In this document: piece after piece, positions 7,120-15,232 of the stretch
How the letters are laid out: each line of letters opens with the position of its first letter
Position numbering within the stretch: the stretch's first letter is position 1
IMG/VR virus record: IMGVR_UViG_3300044799_000031
Location: 1 to 51,141 of that record
Reading direction: 5' to 3' (one strand)
From: a virus
Length of the DNA stretch: 51,141 nucleotides
The notes under the pieces: generated by a model
Told to the model about the DNA's origin: nothing
What the model saw: the letters and a program-made list of their open reading frames with translations, nothing else
Databases searched by the model: none
Made by a program: the position numbers and the translations under genes

Positions 7120-7854
7120 ATGGTCTACTCGCCAAAGTATACGTCCCAGACAAAGGTTCAAGGCTTAACCCAGTTTGCAGCGGGTTCAACTTCCAAACCT
7201 ACTGTAACCGAGGTTCTTCAATGGATCCAAGAGGTTGAAGCGGACGCTGACGAACGAAGTCTGTACACTTATGCTGTAACCGATGAAGTCATGGACATAC
7301 CCGGTAAACTCGACTATCCCGCCAAGAACACTCTCGCTTGGGTCGAGGCTCTCGCCGGATTCGCCTATTCAGAGGTCAGCAATAAGATACTTATGCCTCC
7401 GAGGACGCCGATAGTCTCCGTAACTGCTCTTAGCAGGAGAACGACTTCTCTGACGGAGACTCCAGTATGGGAGTTACTCACGGAGGGTCCAAGTTCGACA
7501 GGTTCTTTCATGCTGCTCAAGAGGAGGACGAAGACCAATCAGTACCTTGCCTTCGCCATATTCTTCTACCAGAATGAACCCGATGCTGGTCTAGGGAGAG
7601 TTAAGATGACGTACAACTATGGTTGGAACCTAGGCGTAGACATCATCGGAGAATGGTGCACGCTAAAGGTCGCTATAAAAGTTCTCGATGTGCTGGTTAG
7701 GACCAATACGCCATATGGGTCGTCCGACTATGGTCTAACGGATCTTCGCATCGGTTTGGATCTCAAGAAGAGTATAGCGACTATTACCGATAGGATCTCT
7801 GAACTTGAACTGGAGTATTTTCCCGTCCAGAAACTCGCGTTTAGTTTCATCTAA
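7120..7854 (+). CDS. Head-tail connector (adaptor) protein, 244 aa
   Basis: It lies between capsid genes and tail genes, where the adaptor that docks under the portal is encoded. The helical N-terminus (TVTEVLQWIQEVEADADERS), beta insert, and long C-terminal helix (ITDRISELELEYF) resemble gp6/gp15-type adaptors, but similarity is structural in flavour and not decisive. SD is GGTGATT directly after the previous stop. The next gene looks like the head-closure protein, which fits this order. Confidence 0.5.
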   Translation: MVYSPKYTSQTKVQGLTQFAAGSTSKPTVTEVLQWIQEVEADADERSLYTYAVTDEVMDIPGKLDYPAKNTLAWVEALAGFAYSEVSNKILMPPRTPIVSVTALSRRTTSLTETPVWELLTEGPSSTGSFMLLKRRTKTNQYLAFAIFFYQNEPDAGLGRVKMTYNYGWNLGVDIIGEWCTLKVAIKVLDVLVRTNTPYGSSDYGLTDLRIGLDLKKSIATITDRISELELEYFPVQKLAFSFI

Positions 7855-7863
7855 GGTGAGTTA

Positions 7864-8211
7864 ATGGGTTACTTCGACGATTTGCTTGCAAAAGAAGGAG
7901 AAACCATTCAAAGGTACGAAGTAAACTTCTCAGCGAGAAACCCTCCGACTAATCGGGCGTTTGTGTCTTGGAAGGATGCCGTAGACGTCTCCGTCGTCGT
8001 TAGGGGAGTACCCGCCGTTACCGAGACGAGGAAAGAAGGAACGCATTTTCTCAATCAGATTCTCGTTTTAACGATCAACATGTTGACAGTCAATGACGTG
8101 ATTAAGTGGGAGGACTCTTATTTCACAGTCCTCAATGTGGAAAAAGTTTATTTAAAAGGAACCCTCCAATACTACAGATGCGTTTGTCAGGAGAATCTCA
8201 CTTTTCCCTAG
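7864..8211 (+). CDS. Head closure / head-tail joining protein, 115 aa
   Basis: A small mostly beta protein (YEVNFSARN..., NQILVLTINMLTVNDVIKWED, YFTVLNVEKVY, LQYYRCVCQEN) with the barrel-like build of the stopper proteins (gp16 / gpFII type) that close the capsid after packaging. The assignment rests on size, fold pattern and position between the adaptor and the tail-completion gene. SD GGTGA precedes the ATG. Confidence 0.45.
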   Translation: MGYFDDLLAKEGETIQRYEVNFSARNPPTNRAFVSWKDAVDVSVVVRGVPAVTETRKEGTHFLNQILVLTINMLTVNDVIKWEDSYFTVLNVEKVYLKGTLQYYRCVCQENLTFP

Positions 8212-8222
8212 GTGTAGAGCAA

Positions 8223-9494
8223 ATGGTCGACTTGACGGATCCGGTAGAAACGATAACTGAACTTTTGTCAGACGAGACTACTGGACTCGGAACAACCGGT
8301 TACACGATCACCAACGATAAAAACAATCTTCTAACTTTAGTGAACAACGATATTTTAGTCATGTACATTTTCAACAAGGAGGATCTAAGAACAATTTTTG
8401 GTGAACCGACTAGATGTGACGTTTTCATTACAGTTACTGCGGAGACCGCGGTCGAAGAGTGGATAGGTTTAACCACAAAGCAGATTGTAACTCCCGTCAC
8501 TCTCACTGTCCATGTCATCGATAAGACCGTTGAAGTTAATTCGGTCGAACAATTGATTACGGCGGCCTTAGTTAGGTATAAAACTGTAGAGGCAATACGC
8601 AAATTCATTAAGGATCATACCTCATCACCTGGTGGCACTATAGCAATATGGGAATTGCTCGACGTAAAAAATGAAAATGATGTTACGACTAAACCGATAT
8701 TGTGGAAGGCCATCGTCAAGACTCAGGCGACCACCTACTATACTCCTGATCTTCCAGAAGAGACCATAGTTAAAGTCGCTTTCGACTCTCATGCATCCGA
8801 CAGTTCTTCTTACCATTTGGGTTCGATAAGTCTAGACGACGTTGACGTTGGTGCTCTCCCGTGTACTAAAGTGCTTGATCCGGGAGTGTACGCCGTTGAA
8901 TGGACAGATGCTGAGTTTGTAGAATGGCAGGTATCAGGTCTAGTTTCAGTTGAAGACAGCGACCATTCAAGTACGATTCTGACGGTTACAGGGACGGGAA
9001 CCGCGACGGCCATCTATAATTCTGAGAGCGACAACCTCGATTTTGAGATTCCGCCCTTTGCTCCTCCGAAAGACTGGGTGCCCAAGACAGACGACAGCGA
9101 CCCCTGTAACTTTTGGACTTATCCATGCTATTCTACCGATGCGGACTTTTTTCATGGAAGTCGATGTTTGGTGTTGCCCGTGGCCGACCCTCTTTACGGT
9201 GGATGGGTGAAACATACATTCGGCGTTTACTTTAAAAAAACCGACGTAGTGTCAATGCAGTGTACCGCTTGCGCTGTCGGTTTCGGGCATCCATTCGAGA
9301 CCCTTACTGTCACATACTTTTACAATGATGGAAGCACTCTAGACGTTGAATTTGAACTTACGGATCAATGGTCGACGTGTCACCTTGACACTTATCTTGA
9401 CCCCATTAAGAAACTTGTAGCCTTAGCATTTTGGGCACCTCATGCTGTTGCCATTCATCTAGATTATCTCGACATACACTTTGTGGGGATGTAA
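8223..9494 (+). CDS. Tail-completion-like protein with C-terminal Ig-like and jelly-roll-like domains, 423 aa
   Basis: Residues about 1-165 look like a tail terminator/completion protein (TDPVETITELLSD, then a long helix AIRKFIKDHTSS). Residues about 170-275 are an Ig-like region ending VSVEDSDHSSTILTVTGTGT. The last 140 residues resemble a carbohydrate-binding jelly roll (FHGSRCLVLPVADP, TLTVTYFYNDGSTLDVEFEL). Such added domains often decorate tails and bind cell surfaces. The ATG at 8223 has GGTG 9 bases upstream; the longer frame from 8106 lies inside the upstream gene. Domain calls are pattern-based. Confidence 0.5.
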   Translation: MVDLTDPVETITELLSDETTGLGTTGYTITNDKNNLLTLVNNDILVMYIFNKEDLRTIFGEPTRCDVFITVTAETAVEEWIGLTTKQIVTPVTLTVHVIDKTVEVNSVEQLITAALVRYKTVEAIRKFIKDHTSSPGGTIAIWELLDVKNENDVTTKPILWKAIVKTQATTYYTPDLPEETIVKVAFDSHASDSSSYHLGSISLDDVDVGALPCTKVLDPGVYAVEWTDAEFVEWQVSGLVSVEDSDHSSTILTVTGTGTATAIYNSESDNLDFEIPPFAPPKDWVPKTDDSDPCNFWTYPCYSTDADFFHGSRCLVLPVADPLYGGWVKHTFGVYFKKTDVVSMQCTACAVGFGHPFETLTVTYFYNDGSTLDVEFELTDQWSTCHLDTYLDPIKKLVALAFWAPHAVAIHLDYLDIHFVGM

Positions 9495-10016
9495 ATGAAA
9501 GAAGTTTCAATGGTCATAGTGGTCGACGAGGAAGAGACTCTAATCGACGATTTCATCGCTTACTACAAGAAACTTTTGATTAATCCGGATATTGAGAGGA
9601 TTGTGATTTGGAAACGCGGAGGAGAACTTCTGAAACAGTATGCTGATGTTACAGAGAAGTCCGATGTTGATTTGTGCACTGCTCGTAAAAGAGGTTTTGC
9701 TCTTGCGACCTCGTCTTACATTCTGAATGCTGATGTAGACACCAGACTTCCTCATCCATTTCTACCTTGGGCATCGATTAAGATGAAGACTGTGCCGGAT
9801 GTGGGCGTTGTCGCTCTAGACTATGATTATCCATTCACGCAAGGCCATCTGGCGTTTGGAGCAAGTTTATTTAAGACCGAGTTGCTTAAGCACTACTATG
9901 ATAGGCCAGAAGGCGGTTGTGAGTGCATCAACATGTGGAATAAAGTTAGAAACGCAGGTTTCAAGATTATTGGTTTACCGATGTTTGCCATTCACAAGAA
10001 GGAGGTTATTAATTGA
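9495..10016 (+). CDS. Small GT-A glycosyltransferase-like protein, 173 aa
   Basis: The N-terminal strand (VSMVIVVDEEETLIDDF), an ARKRGFALATSSYILNADVD segment with D80-V-D82 as the metal-binding DxD, and a later GCECINMWNKVRNAGFKI match the core of family 2 glycosyltransferases in short form. The family moves a sugar from a nucleotide-sugar to an acceptor. It is set between the tail-completion and tail-tube genes, so a tail protein may be the acceptor; a role on modified DNA bases cannot be excluded. It is shorter than typical members, with no membrane segment. Confidence 0.65.
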   Translation: MKEVSMVIVVDEEETLIDDFIAYYKKLLINPDIERIVIWKRGGELLKQYADVTEKSDVDLCTARKRGFALATSSYILNADVDTRLPHPFLPWASIKMKTVPDVGVVALDYDYPFTQGHLAFGASLFKTELLKHYYDRPEGGCECINMWNKVRNAGFKIIGLPMFAIHKKEVIN

Positions 10017-10921
10017 CGGATGTAATTTGTCCAGAGCATGTTAAAGTTTTTTACGACGTGGAGGACGTCTATGGCGACGGAGGAAGTTCTGGTGCACCCG
10101 ATTTCTCTTGGATAGGAATTATTCAGGACGTTCCTCAGACTTTCGATTATTCCCGGAAAGAGTGTCGGGGTCTGGGGAGCATTGACATTAGTGCTCTAGC
10201 GGATGGACTCAAAAGTCCCGAGTTAAGCATTAAATGGGTGATTCAACGGAAGTCCGGAGCATTCGATCCTCTAACATTTCTTGATTATGCCAAAAGTTTT
10301 CCTGAAGGCATTGGAGTTGAATGGGGTGCCGAATATGGTCTCTCTTATCTCTCGATGTGGTATAAGGGTCTGCTTCCAGACTCTTTAGACGTTGAATTTT
10401 CCATTGATTCATTTCAAATCGCCACCATGAAACTTATTGGGAGAGAAGTGATTGATGGCGTCGCTTTTGTTGGAAGCGGTTATCAGGACAATCCTCTAGA
10501 CGTTGCTAATGGTTACAGTCTTCCTTTAACTGGTCATGATGCGGAAGTGTTCATGAACGCTGCAGGGGCATCCGATGAAAGTCTAACTGATGTGAAGAGA
10601 GTCAAATTCTCCCTTAAAAATAATCTCACTAGAGTTCCTGTTATCCGAGAGAATATTTCAAATCTACTCAAGTACATCTTGAGAACTAAACGTGAACTTT
10701 CAGGCGAAATAACCTGTTTTATGGAGAACAAGGACAAGTATGCTGATTTACTTAACAGCACTCTCCTCGACATACGTATTGATCTTCAGAAAACGGACAA
10801 TACTCCATATTTCGATTTTACAAACGTTAAACTTGACAAGGGATCCATCACTACCAGAATAAACGAGGTTCCTTGCGAAGTGACTTTACCTTTCATTGCG
10901 TCTAGTCTAGGAACAGGATAG
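10013..10921 (+). CDS. Major tail tube protein, 302 aa
   Basis: A beta-rich protein with the order and size of tail tube proteins: DFSWIGIIQDVPQTFDYSRK, a central barrel, and IKFSLKNN-type strands ending in a conserved sounding VTLPFIASS. It follows the completion protein and precedes the chaperone pair, which is the standard order in siphoviruses. It starts with TTG that overlaps the previous TGA (TTGA). It would stack as rings to form the tail tube through which DNA passes. Confidence 0.65.
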   Translation: MTDVICPEHVKVFYDVEDVYGDGGSSGAPDFSWIGIIQDVPQTFDYSRKECRGLGSIDISALADGLKSPELSIKWVIQRKSGAFDPLTFLDYAKSFPEGIGVEWGAEYGLSYLSMWYKGLLPDSLDVEFSIDSFQIATMKLIGREVIDGVAFVGSGYQDNPLDVANGYSLPLTGHDAEVFMNAAGASDESLTDVKRVKFSLKNNLTRVPVIRENISNLLKYILRTKRELSGEITCFMENKDKYADLLNSTLLDIRIDLQKTDNTPYFDFTNVKLDKGSITTRINEVPCEVTLPFIASSLGTG

Positions 10922-10931
10922 GAGGGACAGG

Positions 10932-11291
10932 ATGGAGAAGAAAATTACTCTAGATGAAAGGTTCGGCAAAGAGTTTGCAGGGGCATACGTCTTCCGTAGC
11001 ATAAGTTGGGGGAGAAGCAACCAGATAACGAGCGACTGCACTTCCGTGAATCCGGCGATCAAGACGAGCAGGATCGATCTCAAGAGACTTCAGGGTTTAA
11101 TGCTCAACGAAAGCATGAAGGAGCGCCCGAAGATAATCACTCTGGACATGCTCCTGAGCGAGGATCCCGAGAAGGGCATACCCATGGTTTTAGGTGAAAT
11201 TCTGATGTCGTGTGCCGATTTTGTTAACGGATACACCGAGAAGGATCGCGCCGAACTAAAAAACTTGAAGAAGCAATGGGGTTTGGGTTGA
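10932..11291 (+). CDS. Tail assembly chaperone, G-type upstream part, 119 aa
   Basis: A helical protein placed between tail tube and tape measure, where gpG-like chaperones are encoded. Near its end the zero frame reads CTA AAA AAC, a canonical A AAA AAC slippery heptamer at 11258-11264, and the -1 frame is open onward through 11554. Most ribosomes should make the 119-residue G form and a minority a G-T fusion of about 208 residues. G-type chaperones coat the tape measure during tail assembly. The two-frame layout supports the assignment more than sequence similarity does. Confidence 0.7.
   Translation: MEKKITLDERFGKEFAGAYVFRSISWGRSNQITSDCTSVNPAIKTSRIDLKRLQGLMLNESMKERPKIITLDMLLSEDPEKGIPMVLGEILMSCADFVNGYTEKDRAELKNLKKQWGLG
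11258..11264 (+). promoter_or_regulatory. Programmed -1 frameshift slippery site (A AAA AAC)
   Basis: In the reading frame of the 119-aa gene the codons at 11256-11264 are CTA AAA AAC, so the heptamer has the X XXY YYZ form. A slip of -1 continues with CTT GAA GAA GCA ATG into the 11276-11554 frame, bypassing the TGA at 11289-11291. About 20 bases further, TGGGT and ACCCA (around 11284-11299) can form a 5-bp stem. Confidence 0.75.
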
Positions 11292-11554
11292 GTCACCCAG
11301 ACCTAAGCGTATATAGACTCGTTAAGAGTGGTGAATCGGGTTTGAATCTAAATTTGAGCGACCTATTTCCGAAGGTTATCAAGGTGCCTTCTTTCTTCGA
11401 CATAGTTGTCTCCTTCTTCTCTCGTAAATCTTTAGTCGTATTGGTCGAGGCTTATCCCGTTAATCTCATCAGACGTTTAGAGTTTATCCAGAAGAAAGTA
11501 GACGAGGAAATAAAGGCGAAGATAGACAAGGCGAGGAGGGACGCGGGTGTCTGA
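11276..11554 (+). CDS. Tail assembly chaperone, T-type extension (made by -1 frameshift), 92 aa
   Basis: This frame has an ATG at 11276 but no SD of its own, and it is open from the slippery heptamer at 11258-11264, so it is most likely translated as the C-terminal part of a G-T fusion. It carries VPSFFDIVVSFFSRKSLVVL and a charged helical end (VDEEIKAKIDKARRDAGV). In siphoviruses the T part of the fusion binds the tail tube protein while the G part binds the tape measure. A helical C-terminus and the overlap of 16 bases with G fit that family's layout. Confidence 0.7.
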   Translation: MGFGLSHPDLSVYRLVKSGESGLNLNLSDLFPKVIKVPSFFDIVVSFFSRKSLVVLVEAYPVNLIRRLEFIQKKVDEEIKAKIDKARRDAGV

Positions 11555-11948
11555 GTACGGAGGACTCGAGGTCGACATCAAGATCATTAATCTAGACGAG
11601 GTTAAACGCGCTCTCAAGACCTTCGGCGTCGACATGCAGAATGAACTTTTGAATGCTCTCCAACCTATAGCGAGCGAGGAGGAGAAATTTCTCAAGTCGA
11701 CTTCAGGTTTCAGGGATCGAACCGGCCATCTCAGGAGAAGCATGTATGTCACCGTGCTCTATAATCCCCCGGGAATCGAGGTCGGGGTCACATCTAACTA
11801 TGCGGTCTACGTTGCTATGGGTCACGGTTCTTGGAGAGGGAACTGGTGGTTAACCTATCTCCATTCCGCAGTCCCCAGAATAATCGACGGTTTTGAAAAA
11901 GCAGTCAATAGAATGGCCGTTAAGTTTAATCGAGGTGGATCATCTTGA
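11547..11948 (+). CDS. HK97 gp10-like tail/neck protein, 133 aa
   Basis: The segment DRTGHLRRSMYVTVLY, followed by IEVGVTSNYAVYVAMGHG, is the usual signature of gp10-like proteins (a basic loop with T-G-x-L-R-x-S, then yAxyvExG). They join tail and head or complete the tail. Here the gene lies after the chaperones instead of before the tail tube, an unusual order. GTG start, overlapping the preceding T frame by 8 bases; its end overlaps the next gene by four bases (TTGA). Confidence 0.7.
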   Translation: MSEYGGLEVDIKIINLDEVKRALKTFGVDMQNELLNALQPIASEEEKFLKSTSGFRDRTGHLRRSMYVTVLYNPPGIEVGVTSNYAVYVAMGHGSWRGNWWLTYLHSAVPRIIDGFEKAVNRMAVKFNRGGSS

Positions 11949-12478
11949 GTCTGGGTTCAATGAGTCTGGGGGGAGGCGGTCCAACTCTGATGATGAGCAT
12001 TGCTGCTCGGGACATGACAGGCAATGCCTTCGATCAGGTTGAAGGAAAGATGGATAAACTCGCTATGACGAGCGTTAGAGCGGTCGATAAAATAGGAATG
12101 CTTGCCATGCAATTCGCCACGTTTGGAAGGATCACCGGTCTATTGAACGACGAACAGGCCAAGATGATCGGCATTTTTGGCGCCGTCATCAATGTTCTGA
12201 CTACTGGTTATTATGTAGCCAAGATGATAGCGACTGCTATTACATGGGCGCACAACGTCGCTTTAACCTGGGAAGTTGCTCTTATGACTCTAGGGATTGG
12301 AGTGGCTATTGCTGCTGCTGCCGCTATCGCCATTCTCGCTTCCCAGACTCAAAGTGCCGCTGTTGCTCAGAAGAACTACAACGTCGAACTCGAGAAAGGT
12401 ACAACTCTCCAAGAGAGGAGAACTGCTAGTCAGCGGTTAGTTCGTCGCGGCGAATATGAAGAGGTTCTCGTGGAGTAA
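11945..12478 (+). CDS. Short tape-measure-like tail protein, 177 aa
   Basis: The N-terminus (MMSIAARDMTGNAFDQVEGKMD) and a central pair of hydrophobic helices (about 65-95 and 105-132, the second with AIAAAAAIAILAS) resemble the N-terminal and membrane-inserting parts of tape measure proteins. The position between chaperones and tail hub is the right one. The length is extraordinary: tape measures usually exceed 600 residues because length sets tail length. Either the tail is very short or the rest is lost. TTG start at 11945. Confidence 0.6.
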   Translation: MSLGSMSLGGGGPTLMMSIAARDMTGNAFDQVEGKMDKLAMTSVRAVDKIGMLAMQFATFGRITGLLNDEQAKMIGIFGAVINVLTTGYYVAKMIATAITWAHNVALTWEVALMTLGIGVAIAAAAAIAILASQTQSAAVAQKNYNVELEKGTTLQERRTASQRLVRRGEYEEVLVE

Positions 12479-12484
12479 CTAAAA

Positions 12485-14668
12485 ATGTCTTTATCAATCC
12501 CTCATGCTGAAGTCAAGGTGAATGGAACCGAAGTCGTAGTACAAAATCTTATAGAGGTCAATATTCATCTCGGATGCACCAAGGAAGTTTCTAGTTTTGA
12601 GGTGGTTGTGAACAATGGCAATTCCGTCTACTACGCGGGAGACTACAGTCGTGGCAAGACAAAGGAATTTGTTAAAGGCTCTGTCGTCACCATAAAAGTA
12701 AAGCGGGGCGTGATAACAGTAGATACGTCTTACCTGTTTACGGGGACTCTCGGAAATTGCGAATATATCGATGAGGCCGAGGACTATGCCTTCAGAAATG
12801 TTGTTATTCTCAGAGGAAGATGCCGAGGAAAACAGTTCTTTAGTAGGAAGTTTGATGGCAATCTGAGTGATAACGTTGGAGTGACTTACCGCGCTTATCA
12901 TCGAGGTTTAGGGGAAGCCGAAAGCCTAGTCGCGTATTTAATTGACAATTATACGACTTTGGAGCATTTTCGGGAAAGTACCGACGGAGACGAGGATGCC
13001 TCATCTAGCCAAAAGGATGTTGTAGTCGTTGACAGTTCATTCTTTAGTGAAAACGATCTTGTAAGAATTATAGACGATAATTCCTGGGAATATAATCAGA
13101 TTGACAGCATTGATGGCAACACTTTAACGATGAAAGGCGATTTGGTGAACGACTATGCAGTTATTGATTCCCTTAGAGTGGATCTCGATTTAATTCGAGC
13201 ATCTAACACGTCTTATACTTTAATGCGTTTTGAGCACGAAACAATTTTTGACATCATCAAATTTATTGCCGACACGGCGAGCACCGTTGATGGAGTGATA
13301 GGTTACGACTTCCGCTGCGAGCACGACGGTTGTTTTGCTTGGCTTCCCCGTGGACTTCTCGCTGAACCGTACGGTCTAGAGGAGGAGTGTCAACTTCATA
13401 GATTGCTTGATGATGCTGAGCGCGTGAAAAACACTATTTGGGTTTATGGGAAGGCAGATAAGCCTTATCCTCTCGATCTAGACGGTCAAGCATGGTCTGA
13501 CTCATTGACGGATCTTGATGCTCCATCGGTAAAAGCCGAATTGAATACCGATGCTTTTTTAGGTCAAAAAGATGTTGTTCTAGTGGCAGGTGAAGGAGCA
13601 CGATTCCTTGAAGATGACTGGGTTTTTCTGATGGATACAAACGTTGGTTCCGGAGAATTGATTCAGATTGACGGCATATCCGGGGACACTTTGACAATGA
13701 AAACAAATCTGACCAAAGACTGCTTGTTGGCAAGTTGGGGAATAGTTTTTCTAGTTTACTACAACAATAGTCAGGTTGGTTGGGGTTTCGAACCGGAAGG
13801 AGACGAGAACCAATTAGAGATTACGGCCGGAGGCACAGTAAGAGAAGGTTACAATAGCGTCAGCGTCCATCTCCTCGTTTCTGGCAATTGGTGCAAAGTG
13901 ATGCTTGTCTTCAAGGAACCCGTAAATCTGAATGATTACCCTGAAATTATTGGAAGTCTGTATTTCAATACGATTGTTCCTAAGAATTATCGGTTAACTC
14001 TTCTAAGCGGAAATTGTGGAGCAAATGAATGGGCGGACTCTGTGGAACAGTCTGGTCTTTCTGAGGATCAGTGGTTAGACATGAAGATTGAAGGAGGAGA
14101 AAAAAATGCAAAGAATTGGTGGAGTGCAATAGACTTCAACTGGACAAACGTTAGATGCATAGTCTTCGACGTCTTATACGAGGTTAATGGAAACCATACC
14201 TTCTTCATCGATAGACTTTACTTGTCGGGGAAACGCTGGGGAGGAGGTTCAGACGACGAAGCGGTAGACGGATTTGCAGAGGCCACCGACAGTCAAATCG
14301 ACTACGGTCCTCAAGAGCACGTGGTGATCAGCGACATGCTTCTAAGCGACGCCGAGTGCGAGGCAAAGGCGCAGTCGCTAAAATCCTTTTACCGGAGTCC
14401 TCGCTTGAGTTTTGAACTCTTTACCAAGAGTCTCGACTGGGGGGACAATCATTTAACCGCTGGAAATCGTACAGGTATTCTTCTTACCGGTCATGATATT
14501 CAAGGTTGGTACCGTATTGACTCGATAGACCTGTCCTTTAGCGCCGACTTTCAGAATGTGGTTACGACGTTCATGATTGAAAATGCTCCATTACGGACTG
14601 CCGACTATCTTTACGCCTTGTCGAGAAAGATCCGCGAACTGGAGAGAAGTTATAGTACGATCCGTTGA
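12485..14668 (+). CDS. Tail hub / baseplate protein, 727 aa
   Basis: The N-terminus (PHAEVKVNGTEVVVQNLIEVNI) and the C-terminus (RTGILLTGHDIQGWYRIDSIDLSFSAD shape) resemble tail hub proteins of the gp27/gp44/gpD group that cap the tube and hold the fibres. Two inserted modules repeat each other: residues about 177-220 and 361-409 both begin QKDVV and end with GNTLTMKGDL or GDTLTMKTNL. A further beta domain (about 425-600) looks like a binding module. There is no SD before the ATG at 12485. It is the last large tail gene. Confidence 0.65.
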   Translation: MSLSIPHAEVKVNGTEVVVQNLIEVNIHLGCTKEVSSFEVVVNNGNSVYYAGDYSRGKTKEFVKGSVVTIKVKRGVITVDTSYLFTGTLGNCEYIDEAEDYAFRNVVILRGRCRGKQFFSRKFDGNLSDNVGVTYRAYHRGLGEAESLVAYLIDNYTTLEHFRESTDGDEDASSSQKDVVVVDSSFFSENDLVRIIDDNSWEYNQIDSIDGNTLTMKGDLVNDYAVIDSLRVDLDLIRASNTSYTLMRFEHETIFDIIKFIADTASTVDGVIGYDFRCEHDGCFAWLPRGLLAEPYGLEEECQLHRLLDDAERVKNTIWVYGKADKPYPLDLDGQAWSDSLTDLDAPSVKAELNTDAFLGQKDVVLVAGEGARFLEDDWVFLMDTNVGSGELIQIDGISGDTLTMKTNLTKDCLLASWGIVFLVYYNNSQVGWGFEPEGDENQLEITAGGTVREGYNSVSVHLLVSGNWCKVMLVFKEPVNLNDYPEIIGSLYFNTIVPKNYRLTLLSGNCGANEWADSVEQSGLSEDQWLDMKIEGGEKNAKNWWSAIDFNWTNVRCIVFDVLYEVNGNHTFFIDRLYLSGKRWGGGSDDEAVDGFAEATDSQIDYGPQEHVVISDMLLSDAECEAKAQSLKSFYRSPRLSFELFTKSLDWGDNHLTAGNRTGILLTGHDIQGWYRIDSIDLSFSADFQNVVTTFMIENAPLRTADYLYALSRKIRELERSYSTIR

Positions 14669-14673
14669 TCATA

Positions 14674-14725
14674 GTTACAACTGTCATGGTCCAACTAGTC
14701 CCTCTGCCTGACCGTGGGTTGTAAC
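14674..14725 (+). terminator. Two-part hairpin after the tail hub gene
   Basis: GTTACAAC (14674-14681) pairs perfectly with GTTGTAAC (14718-14725), and inside it CATGGTC (14685-14691) pairs with GACCGTG (14710-14716) with one G-T pair. The structure starts 6 bases after the tail hub stop and ends 19 bases before the next start. It may terminate, stabilise or process the long tail mRNA. No T run follows it. Confidence 0.5.
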
Positions 14726-14744
14726 GATAAAAGAGGAGAAAACC

Positions 14745-14864
14745 ATGAACAAGGTTAGACTGCTATACTGTGCCATTCGATTGATTCCGATTGCCCTAGT
14801 GATAGTCTGTTGCGCTTTGCACATGTACAGCCAGTTTGGCGCCGGTTGCGACGGAGACTTCTAG
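14745..14864 (+). CDS. Small membrane protein, 39 aa
   Basis: ATG at 14745 follows AGAGGAGAA, a good SD. The protein has a basic start, one membrane helix (LIPIALVIVCCALHMY) and a short acidic tail. Its TAG abuts the next ATG directly. It is the first of three small membrane proteins placed after the tail genes, a place often used for lysis or egress genes; the role is inferred only. Confidence 0.5.
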   Translation: MNKVRLLYCAIRLIPIALVIVCCALHMYSQFGAGCDGDF

Positions 14865-15137
14865 ATGCATTCTATGCGAAGACCCAAATCCCCTCTTTTT
14901 TCTGCCCTCGTTCGTCTTCTCAGATTCAGGAGGAAAGTAGACCTCTCCATGATGGATGCTGTCTTCTTGACCATCGGCGTCGGCATTGGATCAACTTCCA
15001 TGGCATTGGCGATTCTATGTTTGTTGCCATATGCTATAATCTTACTTACTGCCGGTTGGATTCCCTACGGGATATGGTGGGGTCTATGCCATTATTACAA
15101 ACGTAAGGATGCGAAGACGGAAGCGGGGAACGTTTAA
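14865..15137 (+). CDS. Small membrane protein, two helices, 90 aa
   Basis: Basic N-terminus (RRPKSPLFSALVRLLRFRRK), then two hydrophobic helices (MDAVFLTIGVGIGSTSMALA and LCLLPYAIILLTAGWIPYG) and a charged C-terminus. The build is holin-like. It begins directly at the end of the 39-aa gene. A longer reading in another frame over 14810-15106 is a shadow. Confidence 0.5.
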   Translation: MHSMRRPKSPLFSALVRLLRFRRKVDLSMMDAVFLTIGVGIGSTSMALAILCLLPYAIILLTAGWIPYGIWWGLCHYYKRKDAKTEAGNV

Positions 15138-15182
15138 ATTCGACGAGGACCATGGTAGGTCGTGAATTAACTTTTGACAACT

Positions 15183-15227
15183 ATATTTAAAGGTCACAAG
15201 GTTACTTGTGTACGGGGTTCGGAGGTG
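15183..15227 (+). promoter_or_regulatory. Promoter and SD of the 88-aa membrane gene
   Basis: ATATTTAAAGG at about 15183-15193 is a TATA box, followed by GGAGGTG at 15221-15227, five bases before the GTG start at 15233. Confidence 0.55.
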
Positions 15228-15232
15228 AAAGC

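Noticed and set aside
8106-8222. Upstream extension of the tail-completion gene from 8106
   Set aside because: It lies inside the head-closure gene in another frame; ATG 8223 with GGTG upstream is better.
14810-15106. 98-codon frame overlapping the two small membrane genes
   Set aside because: Basic, low-quality composition without SD; the 14745 and 14865 frames fit membrane proteins and are coupled.
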